A stretch of DNA of 64,000 bases from positions 1 through 64,000 of the forward strand of contig NZ_JAPDHV010000004.1 in assembly GCF_025971925.1 (NCBI RefSeq), read 5' to 3'. The notes under the pieces were generated by a model. That model saw nothing but the letters and a program-made list of their open reading frames with translations. It searched no databases and had not been told where the DNA came from. Shown one piece after another: positions 1-7,763 of the stretch (positions are counted from its first letter, which is position 1; each line of letters starts with the position of its first letter). The position numbers were made by a program, and so were the translations under genes. The stretch is from Chryseobacterium oryctis (lineage in GTDB: Bacteria > Bacteroidota > Bacteroidia > Flavobacteriales > Weeksellaceae).

Positions 1-242
1 ATTTTTAATATTATTTTTAATATTTATTTTTGACGAAGTTGAACTTTATGATTTTTATTCTGAAAAGAAATTGTTAAAAAAATAAATCATGCAAAGAAGA
101 GCCTCAAAATTTGTGATGAAAGTCACGCGCTTTTTTTTGCTGATATGAATGTGAAAAGTTAAATTATAGTAGAAGTGGTGTAGTTTAATATCTTTTAGAA
201 GTTTAAGATATAATTGATTTTTAAACAGGAAGGATTGATAGA
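1..242. other. intergenic region at window start
   Basis: AT-rich sequence with no convincing gene. A TATTTTTG box at 25-32 could be a promoter -7 element, but only very short open frames follow it (the longest is 19 codons, from position 90). I see no terminator or RNA gene that I can support. Confidence 0.5.
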
Positions 243-269
243 ATGTTTCTTATATTCTTTATTATTAAT

Positions 270-277
270 TATTTTTG
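270..277 (+). promoter_or_regulatory. -7 box of ung promoter
   Basis: TATTTTTG ends 4 nt before the ATG at 282. In Bacteroidota the transcript begins a few bases after this box, so the mRNA should start at or next to the start codon. No TTG (-33) was found at the usual 17-23 nt spacing. Confidence 0.6.
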
Positions 278-281
278 CATC

Positions 282-923
282 ATGACTTGGACAGAAATTT
301 TAACCCCGATAAAAAATACAGAATACTTTACAACTCTTTGGGAGAAAGTAAAGCAAGAATATGCTACCACAAAAGTTTTTCCATCGAAAAATCAGATTTT
401 CAGAGCGTTAGAAATCACACCTTTTGATGAGGTGGAAGTTGTAATTATTGGTCAGGATCCTTATCATAATGACTTTCAGGCGAACGGTTTGTGTTTTTCG
501 GTTTCTGAGCAGGTTACAGCACCACCTTCTCTTAAAAATATTTTTATCGAATTAAAGGATGATTTGGGAATCGTAAGAACTTCAAAAGAATTGGATGATT
601 GGGGAAAACAAGGGGTTTTGCTGTTGAATGCAACTTTAACGGTTCGTGCACATTCCCCGAATTCTCATAAAGATTTGGGTTGGGAAAGGTTTACTAATTT
701 TATTATTAAAGAAATTTCGGATAAAAAAGAAAATGTAGTATTTGTTTTGTGGGGAGCTTTTGCGCAAAAAAAAGCCGAACTCATAGATTCGACTAAGCAT
801 TTTGTTTTGAAATCGGCACATCCTTCTCCGTTTTCTGTATACAGAGGTTTTTTTGGAAGTAAACCATTTTCAAAAATTAATGAATATTTGGTTTCCAAAG
901 GAAAGAAGCCTATTTCATGGTAG
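282..923 (+). CDS. ung: uracil-DNA glycosylase
   Basis: Family 1 uracil-DNA glycosylase, which removes uracil from DNA as the first step of base excision repair. The 213-residue protein has the water-activating motif GQDPYH (Asp at about residue 59) and the C-terminal HPSPFS motif (His at about residue 180) that contacts the substrate. Length is normal for the family. An in-frame ATG at 243 would add 13 hydrophobic residues, but the family begins near MTWTE and a -7 promoter box lies between the two starts, so 282 is chosen. The 3' end overlaps the convergent lipoprotein gene by 14 nt with no terminator visible. Confidence 0.95.
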   Translation: MTWTEILTPIKNTEYFTTLWEKVKQEYATTKVFPSKNQIFRALEITPFDEVEVVIIGQDPYHNDFQANGLCFSVSEQVTAPPSLKNIFIELKDDLGIVRTSKELDDWGKQGVLLLNATLTVRAHSPNSHKDLGWERFTNFIIKEISDKKENVVFVLWGAFAQKKAELIDSTKHFVLKSAHPSPFSVYRGFFGSKPFSKINEYLVSKGKKPISW

Positions 924-1404
924 GTTTTTCTTCTGTCTTTTTGATGGAAATTCCTATTTGATATTTTCCTTTTAAGGCACCTGCTCCGTCTTTGAAGTTC
1001 GGATAAGGTGTTACTTCTCTCAGTGAGATTGTATATCCGTTAAATTGGGCTGATTTGGAGAGGTTTCGGCTGGTGTTATCCATTGTAGCAAGATTGAGAG
1101 TGACAGGTCGGGTAGAAAGTCCCATTACTTCAATATTAGCAACAGCAACTCCTGCCCAGATACACTGAACGTCAGTTGGGCATCTGCTGTCTTCGGAAAC
1201 GTCTTTGAAAGTGACGTTCATATCGTATTGCTTCAAAAATTTATTTTCACCTTCCTTAAAATAGATAATTTCGTTTTCTTTATTGGTAGGTGTTGATTGT
1301 GTTTGTGAAGCTGAAGTATTGGTGAGGATTTTTGTTTCCTTTTGAGCATTGCAATTCGCTAAGGTTAATAATCCTAAACTGAATATAATGGTTTTGTGTA
1401 TCAT
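910..1404 (-). CDS. small lipoprotein of unknown function
   Basis: A 164-residue protein with an N-terminal signal sequence ending in the lipobox-like LANC, so probably a lipoprotein anchored at Cys18. The mature part has two cysteines in the motif RCP-TDVQ-CIWAG, found in many Bacteroidota secreted proteins of unknown role, followed by a beta-rich region. I cannot assign a function. It lies 10 nt downstream of the DUF456 gene on the same strand, so the two may be co-transcribed. The 3' end overlaps ung convergently. Confidence 0.75.
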   Translation of the reverse strand: MIHKTIIFSLGLLTLANCNAQKETKILTNTSASQTQSTPTNKENEIIYFKEGENKFLKQYDMNVTFKDVSEDSRCPTDVQCIWAGVAVANIEVMGLSTRPVTLNLATMDNTSRNLSKSAQFNGYTISLREVTPYPNFKDGAGALKGKYQIGISIKKTEEKPTMK

Positions 1405-1414
1405 GATTTTGTTA

Positions 1415-1906
1415 TTAAATAACGTTAAGTATATCTAGTAATACTACCAAAAACATTGCCACACCAACTACAAAACTAAATCCTGTTCCGTAAATAAAGC
1501 CAATTAGTGCTCCTTTTGTTGATTTCCAGGCTTTTTTCATGTCTTTGCTGTCGTGAAGTAATTCTCCAATAAAAACTCCGGCAAACATTCCCGCTAAGAA
1601 ACCTAATGGAATGGGTAAAAATATTCCGACAATGGTTCCGATGATAGAGCCGATGCTTCCCCAACGGGTTCCTCCGTATTTTTTAGTTGTTTTTGCCGGG
1701 ATTACATAGCTTAAAACTACAGAAAAGAGAGTTAAAGCTCCAAAAACCCAAATGTATAAAATGGATAAATCTGCATCTGTCCCGAATTTGTAGATTAATA
1801 ACCCACAGATACTTAATAATAACCCGGGTAAAACAGGTAAGAAAGTTCCTAATATTCCTATGAATAATAGTATAAGGCAAAGTATATTAATTAATGTAGT
1901 GTCCAT
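1415..1906 (-). CDS. DUF456 family membrane protein
   Basis: A 163-residue, very hydrophobic protein with about four membrane segments. It has FLPVLPGLLLS near the N terminus and a Gly-rich stretch (GGTRWGSIGSIIGTIVG) followed by FLPIPLG, the pattern of the DUF456 inner-membrane family. The function of that family is unknown. The start at 1906 gives the expected N-terminal membrane helix. It is the first gene of a probable two-gene unit with the lipoprotein downstream. Confidence 0.8.
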   Translation of the reverse strand: MDTTLINILCLILLFIGILGTFLPVLPGLLLSICGLLIYKFGTDADLSILYIWVFGALTLFSVVLSYVIPAKTTKKYGGTRWGSIGSIIGTIVGIFLPIPLGFLAGMFAGVFIGELLHDSKDMKKAWKSTKGALIGFIYGTGFSFVVGVAMFLVVLLDILNVI

Positions 1907-2024
1907 TTTTTTTAATTATAATGCAAGATATGAAAAAGAAAATTTGTTTTAAAGTCTAATTCTTTGGGATGGAAATTGCTAATGAAATTTAATGTTAGTA
2001 ATGTAAAATCAAGTCTAATTTTCC

Positions 2025-2032
2025 TAAATTTG
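2025..2032 (+). promoter_or_regulatory. -7 box of the mechanosensitive channel gene
   Basis: TAAATTTG ends 5 nt before the ATG at 2038, predicting a transcript with almost no leader. Confidence 0.55.
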
Positions 2033-2037
2033 TTTTA

Positions 2038-3300
2038 ATGAAAGACGAAATACAAGATACCAAAAATTTTCTAGAAAACTTTAGTGATGTAATCCATTAT
2101 TTTATAAAAGATAATGTGCATAATGATTTCGTTTTGCCACTTCAGATATTGCTGAAATTTCTTTTTCTTGCAATTCTTGTCTATTTAATAGATGTAATCT
2201 TGAAATTTGTTATAAATGGTGGGTTTAAACTATTTTTTAATAAAGAGAGATTTCCTATTTTAAAATCAATTTATCAATCAAGAATGACTAATTCTTTAAG
2301 TCATTTGATTGCATTGGGTTTTGGAAGTTATGCATTGTATTCCATTTTCTGGAGGCATAGAAAAAGCTTTGCTTTTTTAGAAAGGATTATAGATCTTGCA
2401 ATTGTATTAGTTTTAGCGGGTTTGCTTTATAGGGCGTTGTCAGCATTTAGAAACTATTTTATAATTAAGCAGGATTATTATAAAATAATGGCTTTGAATG
2501 CTATTTCTGAAACAGTGAAGATTTTCGGAATATTTATTTTTTCAATCGTAGGTATTTGTATTGTTTTTGGGATAAAAGGAGGTACTATTCTTGGAAGTCT
2601 AGGAGCTATTACGGCTGTTTTGGTTTTAGTTTTCAGAGATACTATTTTGGGTTTTGTAACAGGGATTCATGTGGCAACTTCAAAAAACATGAAAGTTGGT
2701 GATTGGATTGGGATTCCTAAATATAATATTGAAGGAAATATTTTGGATATTAGTCTTTTAACAACGAAAATTCAAAATTTTGATAAAACAATTTCTACCA
2801 TTCCGACCTATGATTTTTTAACAACAGAGATTAAAAACTTACAGGTGATGTCTGAGTCTAATACAAGGCGTATCAAGAAGTCAATCTATTTTAATATCAA
2901 TTCATTCAAATTTTTAACAGATGAAGATATTGGGCGTTTAAAGGAAATTAATCTGATTTCAGAATATCTCGAAAGAAAAGAGAGTGAATTGAAAAAAGAA
3001 AAAGAAAACCTGAAGCATAAAGATAAAATTGTAAACGGAAGTCAGCTTACCAATATTGGTGTTTTTAGATATTACGCACAAAAATATATTGAAAACGATC
3101 CTGATGTTGATAAAGAAGGAAAGATGATGGTTCGCCAACTTGAAATAACTCCACAGGGTCTACCTTTAGAAATTTATTGTTTTGCTAACGATTCTAAGTG
3201 GGAACATTTTGAGCAAATTCAGGCAGATATTTTTGATCACTTGCTTGTTGCGTCAAAAGAATTTGACTTACAAGTGATGCAGGTAAGTGTAAAAGTATAA
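2038..3300 (+). CDS. MscS-family mechanosensitive ion channel (YbdG-like)
   Basis: A 420-residue inner-membrane channel that would release osmolytes when membrane tension rises. About five hydrophobic segments fill the first 200 residues. The pore helix and start of the beta domain follow at about 180-226, with the Gly/Ala-rich run GSLGAITAVLVLVFRDT and then KVGDWI. The later RRIKKSIYFN and the 420-residue length resemble the miniconductance channel YbdG more than small MscS. The C-terminal half is cytoplasmic. A hairpin terminator follows directly and runs into the pdxJ promoter. Confidence 0.88.
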   Translation: MKDEIQDTKNFLENFSDVIHYFIKDNVHNDFVLPLQILLKFLFLAILVYLIDVILKFVINGGFKLFFNKERFPILKSIYQSRMTNSLSHLIALGFGSYALYSIFWRHRKSFAFLERIIDLAIVLVLAGLLYRALSAFRNYFIIKQDYYKIMALNAISETVKIFGIFIFSIVGICIVFGIKGGTILGSLGAITAVLVLVFRDTILGFVTGIHVATSKNMKVGDWIGIPKYNIEGNILDISLLTTKIQNFDKTISTIPTYDFLTTEIKNLQVMSESNTRRIKKSIYFNINSFKFLTDEDIGRLKEINLISEYLERKESELKKEKENLKHKDKIVNGSQLTNIGVFRYYAQKYIENDPDVDKEGKMMVRQLEITPQGLPLEIYCFANDSKWEHFEQIQADIFDHLLVASKEFDLQVMQVSVKV

Positions 3301-3320
3301 TTGAAAATATTTGACTTAAA

Positions 3321-3352
3321 AACCCACTTTGAGTTGGGTTTTTTTTATTTTT
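3321..3352 (+). terminator. terminator of the mscS-like gene, fused to the pdxJ promoter
   Basis: AACCCA (3321-3326) pairs with TGGGTT (3335-3340) and is followed by a T tract. The same tract forms the TATTTTTG box of the pdxJ promoter. Confidence 0.7.
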
Positions 3353-3353
3353 G
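3346..3353 (+). promoter_or_regulatory. -7 box of pdxJ promoter
   Basis: TATTTTTG ends exactly 4 nt before the ATG at 3358, predicting a leaderless transcript. The box sits inside the T tract of the preceding terminator. Confidence 0.6.
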
Positions 3354-3357
3354 TATC

Positions 3358-4083
3358 ATGACAAAATTAAGTGTAAATATTAATAAAATTGCAACATTAA
3401 GAAATGCGAGAGGAGGTGAAACGCCAAGTGTGACGGAAGCTGCAATGAAGATTCAGGAGTTTGGCGGACAGGGAATAACAATTCATCCAAGACCTGATGA
3501 AAGGCATATAACAAGAAAAGATGTTTATGATCTGAAGCCTTTGATAACAACAGAGTTTAATATTGAAGGAAATCCTCATCGTTCATTTGTTGACATGGTT
3601 TTGGAGATAAAGCCAGAGCAGGTAACTTTGGTTCCGGATGCGGATGATGCTATTACTTCTAATGCGGGTTGGGATACCATAAAGCACTTAAGTTTTCTTA
3701 CAGAAATTATTGCCGAGTTTAAAAATGCTGGAATCAGAACTTCGATTTTCCTTGATCCTAATCCTGAATTAGTAGAAAATGCTGCAAAAACCGGAGCTGA
3801 TAGAATTGAGCTTTATACGGAAGCTTATGCTAAGAATTATTTATTAAATAAAGAACAGGCTATTAAACCATATTATGATACAGCAGTTGTAGCCACGGAT
3901 TTTGGATTAGGTTTAAATGCGGGACATGATTTGAGCCTAGAGAATTTAAAATATTTTGCGGATAATATCCCGAATTTATTGGAAGTTTCTATTGGTCATG
4001 CTTTGATTTCCGAGGCTCTTTATATGGGATTGGAAAATACGGTTCAGGCTTATCTGAAGAGATTGGCAAAATGGGAAAATTAG
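3358..4083 (+). CDS. pdxJ: pyridoxine 5'-phosphate synthase
   Basis: PdxJ condenses 1-deoxyxylulose 5-phosphate with 3-amino-2-oxopropyl phosphate to give pyridoxine 5'-phosphate, the last ring-forming step of DXP-dependent vitamin B6 synthesis in the cytoplasm. The 241-residue protein has the family start KLSVNINKIATLRNARG, the IHPRPDERHI phosphate and active-site segment, and GLNAGHDLS near residue 193, all typical. The open frame extends upstream to 3301 without a good start there; ATG 3358 matches the family N terminus and sits 4 nt after a -7 box. Confidence 0.95.
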   Translation: MTKLSVNINKIATLRNARGGETPSVTEAAMKIQEFGGQGITIHPRPDERHITRKDVYDLKPLITTEFNIEGNPHRSFVDMVLEIKPEQVTLVPDADDAITSNAGWDTIKHLSFLTEIIAEFKNAGIRTSIFLDPNPELVENAAKTGADRIELYTEAYAKNYLLNKEQAIKPYYDTAVVATDFGLGLNAGHDLSLENLKYFADNIPNLLEVSIGHALISEALYMGLENTVQAYLKRLAKWEN

Positions 4084-4134
4084 AAGTTAAAGTAATTTCT
4101 TGACTTTTGATTTTTAATATCTTATAAAAAAAAT

Positions 4135-4914
4135 ATGGAAATTTTACATTCAAAAATATTTGGCGAAAATCTTTCGTCTACACCGCTCTTGGTATTTCAC
4201 GGATTATTCGGAATGCTTGATAATTGGGGGAGCTTTGGTAAAGATTTAGGAGAGTTTTTGCCTGTTCATCTTATTGATTTGAGAAATCATGGGAGGAGTT
4301 TTCATTCTGAAAGTATGTCTCATGATGATTTGGCTGATGATATCGCTAATTATATGAATCATTACGGAATTCAAAAAGCTCATATTTTGGGGCATTCTTT
4401 GGGTGGGAAAGCTGTGATGCAGTTTGCTATAAGGTATCCTAATATGGTTGAAAAACTGATTGTTGTAGATATTTCTCCAAAAGCATATCCTCCACATCAT
4501 CAAGGTGTTATTAAGGCTCTGGAAAGTGTGGATTTTAATACTGTTAATTCAAGAAATGAAGTTGAAGCTGTTTTAACTCAATATATTCCTGAAAAATCAA
4601 CAATTCAGTTTTTAGCTAAAAATCTGTATTGGGATGATAATAAGAAATTGAATTGGAGGTTTAATCTTAAAACATTATCCGAAAAATATGCTGAATTTGT
4701 CTCAAATGCAATAAAATTTGGTGTTTTTGAAGGTGAAACGTTGTTTATTGCGGGTGAGAAATCAAATTATATTTTACCCCAGGATGAGTATGCTATTAAA
4801 CAACAATTTCCAAAAGCGAAAATTGTAACTGTGAAAAATGCAGGACATTGGGTTCAGGCAGAAAATCCTGTTGATTTTGCTAATGTTATTAAGTTATTTT
4901 TAGAATTAAGTTAA
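4135..4914 (+). CDS. alpha/beta hydrolase, YbfF-like esterase
   Basis: A 259-residue cytoplasmic alpha/beta hydrolase. It shows the HGLFG oxyanion segment at about 22-26, the nucleophile elbow GHSLGG (Ser88) and the C-terminal catalytic His in GHWVQAE (about 238). The segment LRNHGRSFHSESMS resembles the YbfF esterase group, which cleaves short acyl esters including acyl-CoA-type substrates; the real substrate is unknown. It lies 51 nt after pdxJ and may be co-transcribed with it, as no terminator separates them. Confidence 0.85.
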   Translation: MEILHSKIFGENLSSTPLLVFHGLFGMLDNWGSFGKDLGEFLPVHLIDLRNHGRSFHSESMSHDDLADDIANYMNHYGIQKAHILGHSLGGKAVMQFAIRYPNMVEKLIVVDISPKAYPPHHQGVIKALESVDFNTVNSRNEVEAVLTQYIPEKSTIQFLAKNLYWDDNKKLNWRFNLKTLSEKYAEFVSNAIKFGVFEGETLFIAGEKSNYILPQDEYAIKQQFPKAKIVTVKNAGHWVQAENPVDFANVIKLFLELS

Positions 4915-4974
4915 TATAATGTTTTTATTGTTGTTAAATAGTTAAAATTTTCTTAAAAATTTAATTTTTCTTCG

Positions 4975-5001
4975 TTGAGTGAATTTTTTTTGATATTTTA
5001 G
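4975..5001 (+). promoter_or_regulatory. candidate promoter of the graspetide cluster
   Basis: TTG (4975-4977), 16 nt, then TATTTTAG (4994-5001) resembles the Bacteroidota TTG/TAnnTTTG promoter with one mismatch in the -7 box. It lies 28 nt upstream of the first precursor start. Confidence 0.4.
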
Positions 5002-5029
5002 TCATCGTTAATCATTAAATATTGAAAAA

Positions 5030-5239
5030 ATGGAAAAGAAAAATTCAAAAAAGCCATTCTTTGCTTCGTTTTTAGAGAAACAAGTTAAAGAGCCAAAAGG
5101 AGTTCAGGGAGGAGGTATTACTTCTGTTCTATTGGATAATGTAACTTCTGTTTTAGCAGATAATGTTACAAAACCAGGAGGGGATAATGTAACAATGAAA
5201 TATCCTTCTGACGGAGATGAAGACACTCAGACTGTCTAA
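5030..5239 (+). CDS. microviridin-type graspetide precursor 1
   Basis: A 69-residue RiPP precursor. The leader holds KKPFFASFLEKQ at about residues 7-18, matching the PFFARFLE helix that recruits microviridin ATP-grasp ligases. The C-terminal core is T55-M-K57-Y-P-S60-D61-G-D63-E64, matching the TxKYPSDxEE pattern in which T-D and S-D/E form omega-esters and K-E forms the omega-amide. Between leader and core are octads beginning at T31, T39 and T47, each with Asp at position 6 (DNV), and the fourth register is the core itself. The octads are 24-bp DNA repeats. No Gly-Gly leader cleavage site is evident beyond GGG at 27-29. It is followed by a second precursor and two ligases on the same strand. 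Confidence 0.88.
   Translation: MEKKNSKKPFFASFLEKQVKEPKGVQGGGITSVLLDNVTSVLADNVTKPGGDNVTMKYPSDGDEDTQTV
5135..5193 (+). repeat. 24-bp tandem repeat encoding DNVT octads
   Basis: GATAATGT-A/T-AC occurs at 5135, 5159 and 5183, exactly 24 nt apart and in frame. Each copy encodes DNVT within an 8-residue repeat of the graspetide precursor. Replication slippage could add or remove whole octads. Confidence 0.8.
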
Positions 5240-5270
5240 TTAATAACAATTTATAACTAATAACTTAAAC

Positions 5271-5489
5271 ATGAAAAACAAAAACTCGAAGAAAAAGCCA
5301 TTTTTTGCTTCATTTCTAGAAAAGCAAATTAAAGATTCTGCAACTGTAACAGGGGGTTCTACAACTCTTCCTCTAAAGGACACAGTAACAATTCCTGAAT
5401 ATGATTCTGTAACAAGACCGACTTTGGATTTGGAACATACTCAGAAATATCCTTCTGATGGAGATGATGATGTAAAGTATGCAGAATAA
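5271..5489 (+). CDS. microviridin-type graspetide precursor 2
   Basis: A 72-residue paralogue of the upstream precursor, 31 nt downstream of it. The leader KKKPFFASFLEKQ is conserved. The core is T57-Q-K59-Y-P-S62-D63-G-D65-D66, so the residue expected to form the amide with Lys59 is Asp, not Glu. The spacer has octads starting at T32, T40 and T48 with Asp at position 6 (TLPLKDTV, TIPEYDSV, TRPTLDLE), then the core at T57. The octad sequences differ from those of precursor 1, but the Thr/Asp spacing is kept. A hairpin terminator follows before the ligase genes. Confidence 0.88.
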   Translation: MKNKNSKKKPFFASFLEKQIKDSATVTGGSTTLPLKDTVTIPEYDSVTRPTLDLEHTQKYPSDGDDDVKYAE

Positions 5490-5539
5490 AATAATTATTG
5501 ATTATAGCGTAGATATAAAATAATATTAAAAACTATAAG

Positions 5540-5570
5540 AAAGGAAGCTTAGTTCTAAGTTTCCTTTTTT
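5540..5570 (+). terminator. hairpin between precursor and ligase genes
   Basis: AAAGGAA-G-CTTAG pairs with CTAAG-T-TTCCTTT around a 2-nt loop, followed by a T tract. It lies between the second precursor and the first ligase, so it probably lets only part of transcription continue and keeps precursor in excess of enzyme. Confidence 0.75.
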
Positions 5571-5586
5571 AATAAATGAACTGTTA

Positions 5587-6543
5587 ATGATTCTTTGTAT
5601 CACTCATTCTCAAGATTTTTATAATGTTGATATTTTCTTTGAGTACTTACAATCTCAAAATATACCATATTTCAGGCTCAATTCCGATAGACTCAATCAT
5701 CTTCAGAAGATAAGTATAAATCATGATTCATTTACTCTTATTGATGAGTTTGGAAACTGTCTCAATTCTAAAGATGTAAAAGGTGTTTGGCATCGTAAAT
5801 CATGGAAGATTTCCGTTCCGGAAGAGTTGGACGAAAATTTTGAAAAGATATTTCTTAAAGAATATGTATCTCTTCGAAATAATTTGTTGACGATTTTACA
5901 AGACATTCCTTGGATAAATCCTTTAGATCTTGAAGAAAAAATAGATATTAATAAAATGTATCAACTAAAGATTGCAAAAAGAAATAATTTAACTATTCCT
6001 GAAACGATTTTTTCGAATGATGAAAGTGAAATTAGACACTTTTTTAGCGATGTATGTAACGGAAAAGCAATAGCCAAACTTCATGGAGTTCTTACCAAAT
6101 CTATGAGTGGCGAAAATCTGCTTTCTACCACTATTATACAGGAAGAAAATTTAGAATTTATATCAGATATTATGTATTGTCCTATGATTTTTCAACCTTA
6201 CATAGATAAAGAATATGAATTAAGAATTACCTATGTAGACGGAGATTTTTTTACAGGTAAAATTAATAACAGTGACAATGCAGATTGGAGAGTCGCCCAA
6301 GGAAATTACTTTTGGTCAGAATATCAGTTACCGGAAAATATTGAGAAAAACCTTGCCTCAATGATGCAAGAAATGGGATTGTATTTCGGAGCAATTGATA
6401 TGATTAAAGGAAAAGACGGAGAATATTATTTTCTTGAAGTAAATCCTCAGGGAGAGTGGGGAATGCTTCAAAAAGAACTTGGTTTTCCCATTGCGCAAAG
6501 AATAGCAGATAATCTTATAAAAAGAATGAATACCAATGAATAA
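5587..6543 (+). CDS. ATP-grasp graspetide ligase, MdnB/MvdC-like (amide-forming)
   Basis: A 318-residue ATP-grasp ligase. The C-terminal part (CPMIFQ, ADWR, FGAIDMI, EVNPQGEWGMLQKEL) matches the MdnB/MvdC group, which closes the Lys-Glu omega-amide ring after the esters have formed. The Glu and Asn of EVNP are the expected magnesium ligands. The N-terminal third corresponds to the region that binds the precursor leader helix. It overlaps the next ligase by 8 nt, so the two are translationally coupled. Gene order precursor, MdnB-like, MdnC-like is the same as in cyanobacterial microviridin clusters. The assignment to the amide-forming type is by motif, not by experiment. Confidence 0.87.
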   Translation: MILCITHSQDFYNVDIFFEYLQSQNIPYFRLNSDRLNHLQKISINHDSFTLIDEFGNCLNSKDVKGVWHRKSWKISVPEELDENFEKIFLKEYVSLRNNLLTILQDIPWINPLDLEEKIDINKMYQLKIAKRNNLTIPETIFSNDESEIRHFFSDVCNGKAIAKLHGVLTKSMSGENLLSTTIIQEENLEFISDIMYCPMIFQPYIDKEYELRITYVDGDFFTGKINNSDNADWRVAQGNYFWSEYQLPENIEKNLASMMQEMGLYFGAIDMIKGKDGEYYFLEVNPQGEWGMLQKELGFPIAQRIADNLIKRMNTNE

Positions 6544-7540
6544 AATCTTAATTATAACTCATACAGCAGATAATTTTTCAATAGAGAAAGTAACAGAATA
6601 TATTGCTCAAAATGAATGTGAAGTTATTCGTTTTGATGTTGACCTGTATCCTCTAAATAATAAACTTACAACATCTTTTCAAAACGGGAAATGGGAAACT
6701 TTTCTTGAAACTACTGATGCTAAACATCGATTAGATGATATTTCCGCAGTTTGGTACAGAAGAGCTTACAATATCGGAAGAGGTTTGAAAGATGAGCTTG
6801 AGCCTAAATTTTATGGTGCAGCGATGGGAGAAATTAGAAATACACTTTTCGGATTTTTAGAGTCAATAGATGTGTATTCTTTGGGTAAGCCTAGTGTGTA
6901 CAGAAGATTAGATAGTAAAGAAGAACAACTGAAAATTGCCGATAAAATCGGGTTGAAAGTTCCTGAAACCTGCATCACAAACAGTGCCGATGAAGCCAAG
7001 AAGTTTATATTAAAACATAAAAATGTTGTTGCGAAAATGCAGACAGGTTTTGCAATTTATGAAGATGGGGTAGAAAATGTTGTCTTTACAAATGTTGTAA
7101 ATGAAGAAAAGTTAGACGAATTGGATAGTTTACTTTATTGTCCAATGCAGTTTCAAAAAATGATTGAGAAGAAAAGAGAGTTTCGTGTGACGGTTGTAGG
7201 TCGTGATGTTTTTGCTTTTGAAATTGATTCTCAACAGTTTGATGAAGCTAAAGTAGATTGGAGAAAAGATGGGGTGAATTTAATTGATAAATGGAAGCAA
7301 ACCCAACTTCCGAAAGATGTTGAAGATAAAGTTTTGGAGCTTTTAGATGTTTATAATGTAGATTATGGCGCATTAGATATTATTGTATCTCCTCAAGACG
7401 AATATTATTTTATTGAAATAAATGCAGCCGGAGAATTTTTCTGGTTGGATAATCTTACCGAAGGAAATCTCATTTCCAAAAGCATTGCAGATGTTTTGTG
7501 TGACAAGGCTCCGAGAAGGGATAATGTAGTCTTGGCATAA
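6536..7540 (+). CDS. ATP-grasp graspetide ligase, MdnC/MvdD-like (ester-forming)
   Basis: A 334-residue ATP-grasp ligase. SAVWYRR at about residue 77, CPMQFQ, DSQQFDEAKVDWRKDG, VDYGALDIIV and EINAAGEFFWLD match the MdnC/MvdD group, which phosphorylates core Asp/Glu side chains and joins them to Thr/Ser hydroxyls as omega-esters. If the octads of the precursors are modified, this is the likely enzyme. The start at 6536 overlaps the preceding gene by 8 nt. A strong terminator follows at 7572. No transporter, leader protease or N-acetyltransferase gene is adjacent, so export and leader removal must be encoded elsewhere. Confidence 0.88.
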   Translation: MNKILIITHTADNFSIEKVTEYIAQNECEVIRFDVDLYPLNNKLTTSFQNGKWETFLETTDAKHRLDDISAVWYRRAYNIGRGLKDELEPKFYGAAMGEIRNTLFGFLESIDVYSLGKPSVYRRLDSKEEQLKIADKIGLKVPETCITNSADEAKKFILKHKNVVAKMQTGFAIYEDGVENVVFTNVVNEEKLDELDSLLYCPMQFQKMIEKKREFRVTVVGRDVFAFEIDSQQFDEAKVDWRKDGVNLIDKWKQTQLPKDVEDKVLELLDVYNVDYGALDIIVSPQDEYYFIEINAAGEFFWLDNLTEGNLISKSIADVLCDKAPRRDNVVLA

Positions 7541-7571
7541 GAATAATTTTAGCTTAAAAGATATATAATGT

Positions 7572-7598
7572 AAAACCTTTCTTTCCGAAAGGTTTTTG
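7572..7598 (+). terminator. terminator of the graspetide cluster
   Basis: AAAACCTTTC pairs with GAAAGGTTTT around a 5-nt loop, followed by a T tract, 32 nt after the second ligase. Confidence 0.8.
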
Positions 7599-7763
7599 TT
7601 TTGTAAAATATTGAATTAATTTTCATATTATTAGTAAAATAGGGTTGAATTCTCCTCGAAAAATCGCAAATTTGCAGTTGCTATTTTCGGGTGATTTTTA
7701 ATGAATTGCCGATTAGAAAATATTGTCATAATTTAGTCAACAATCAAGTAGAAATATAATTTG

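Noticed and set aside
90..149. 19-codon open frame in the first intergenic region
   Set aside because: It has no promoter at a fitting distance and no recognisable sequence features.
7666..7675. GCAAATTTGC palindrome upstream of the SDR gene
   Set aside because: A 10-bp AT-rich palindrome is expected by chance and lacks a proper -7 box at the right distance.
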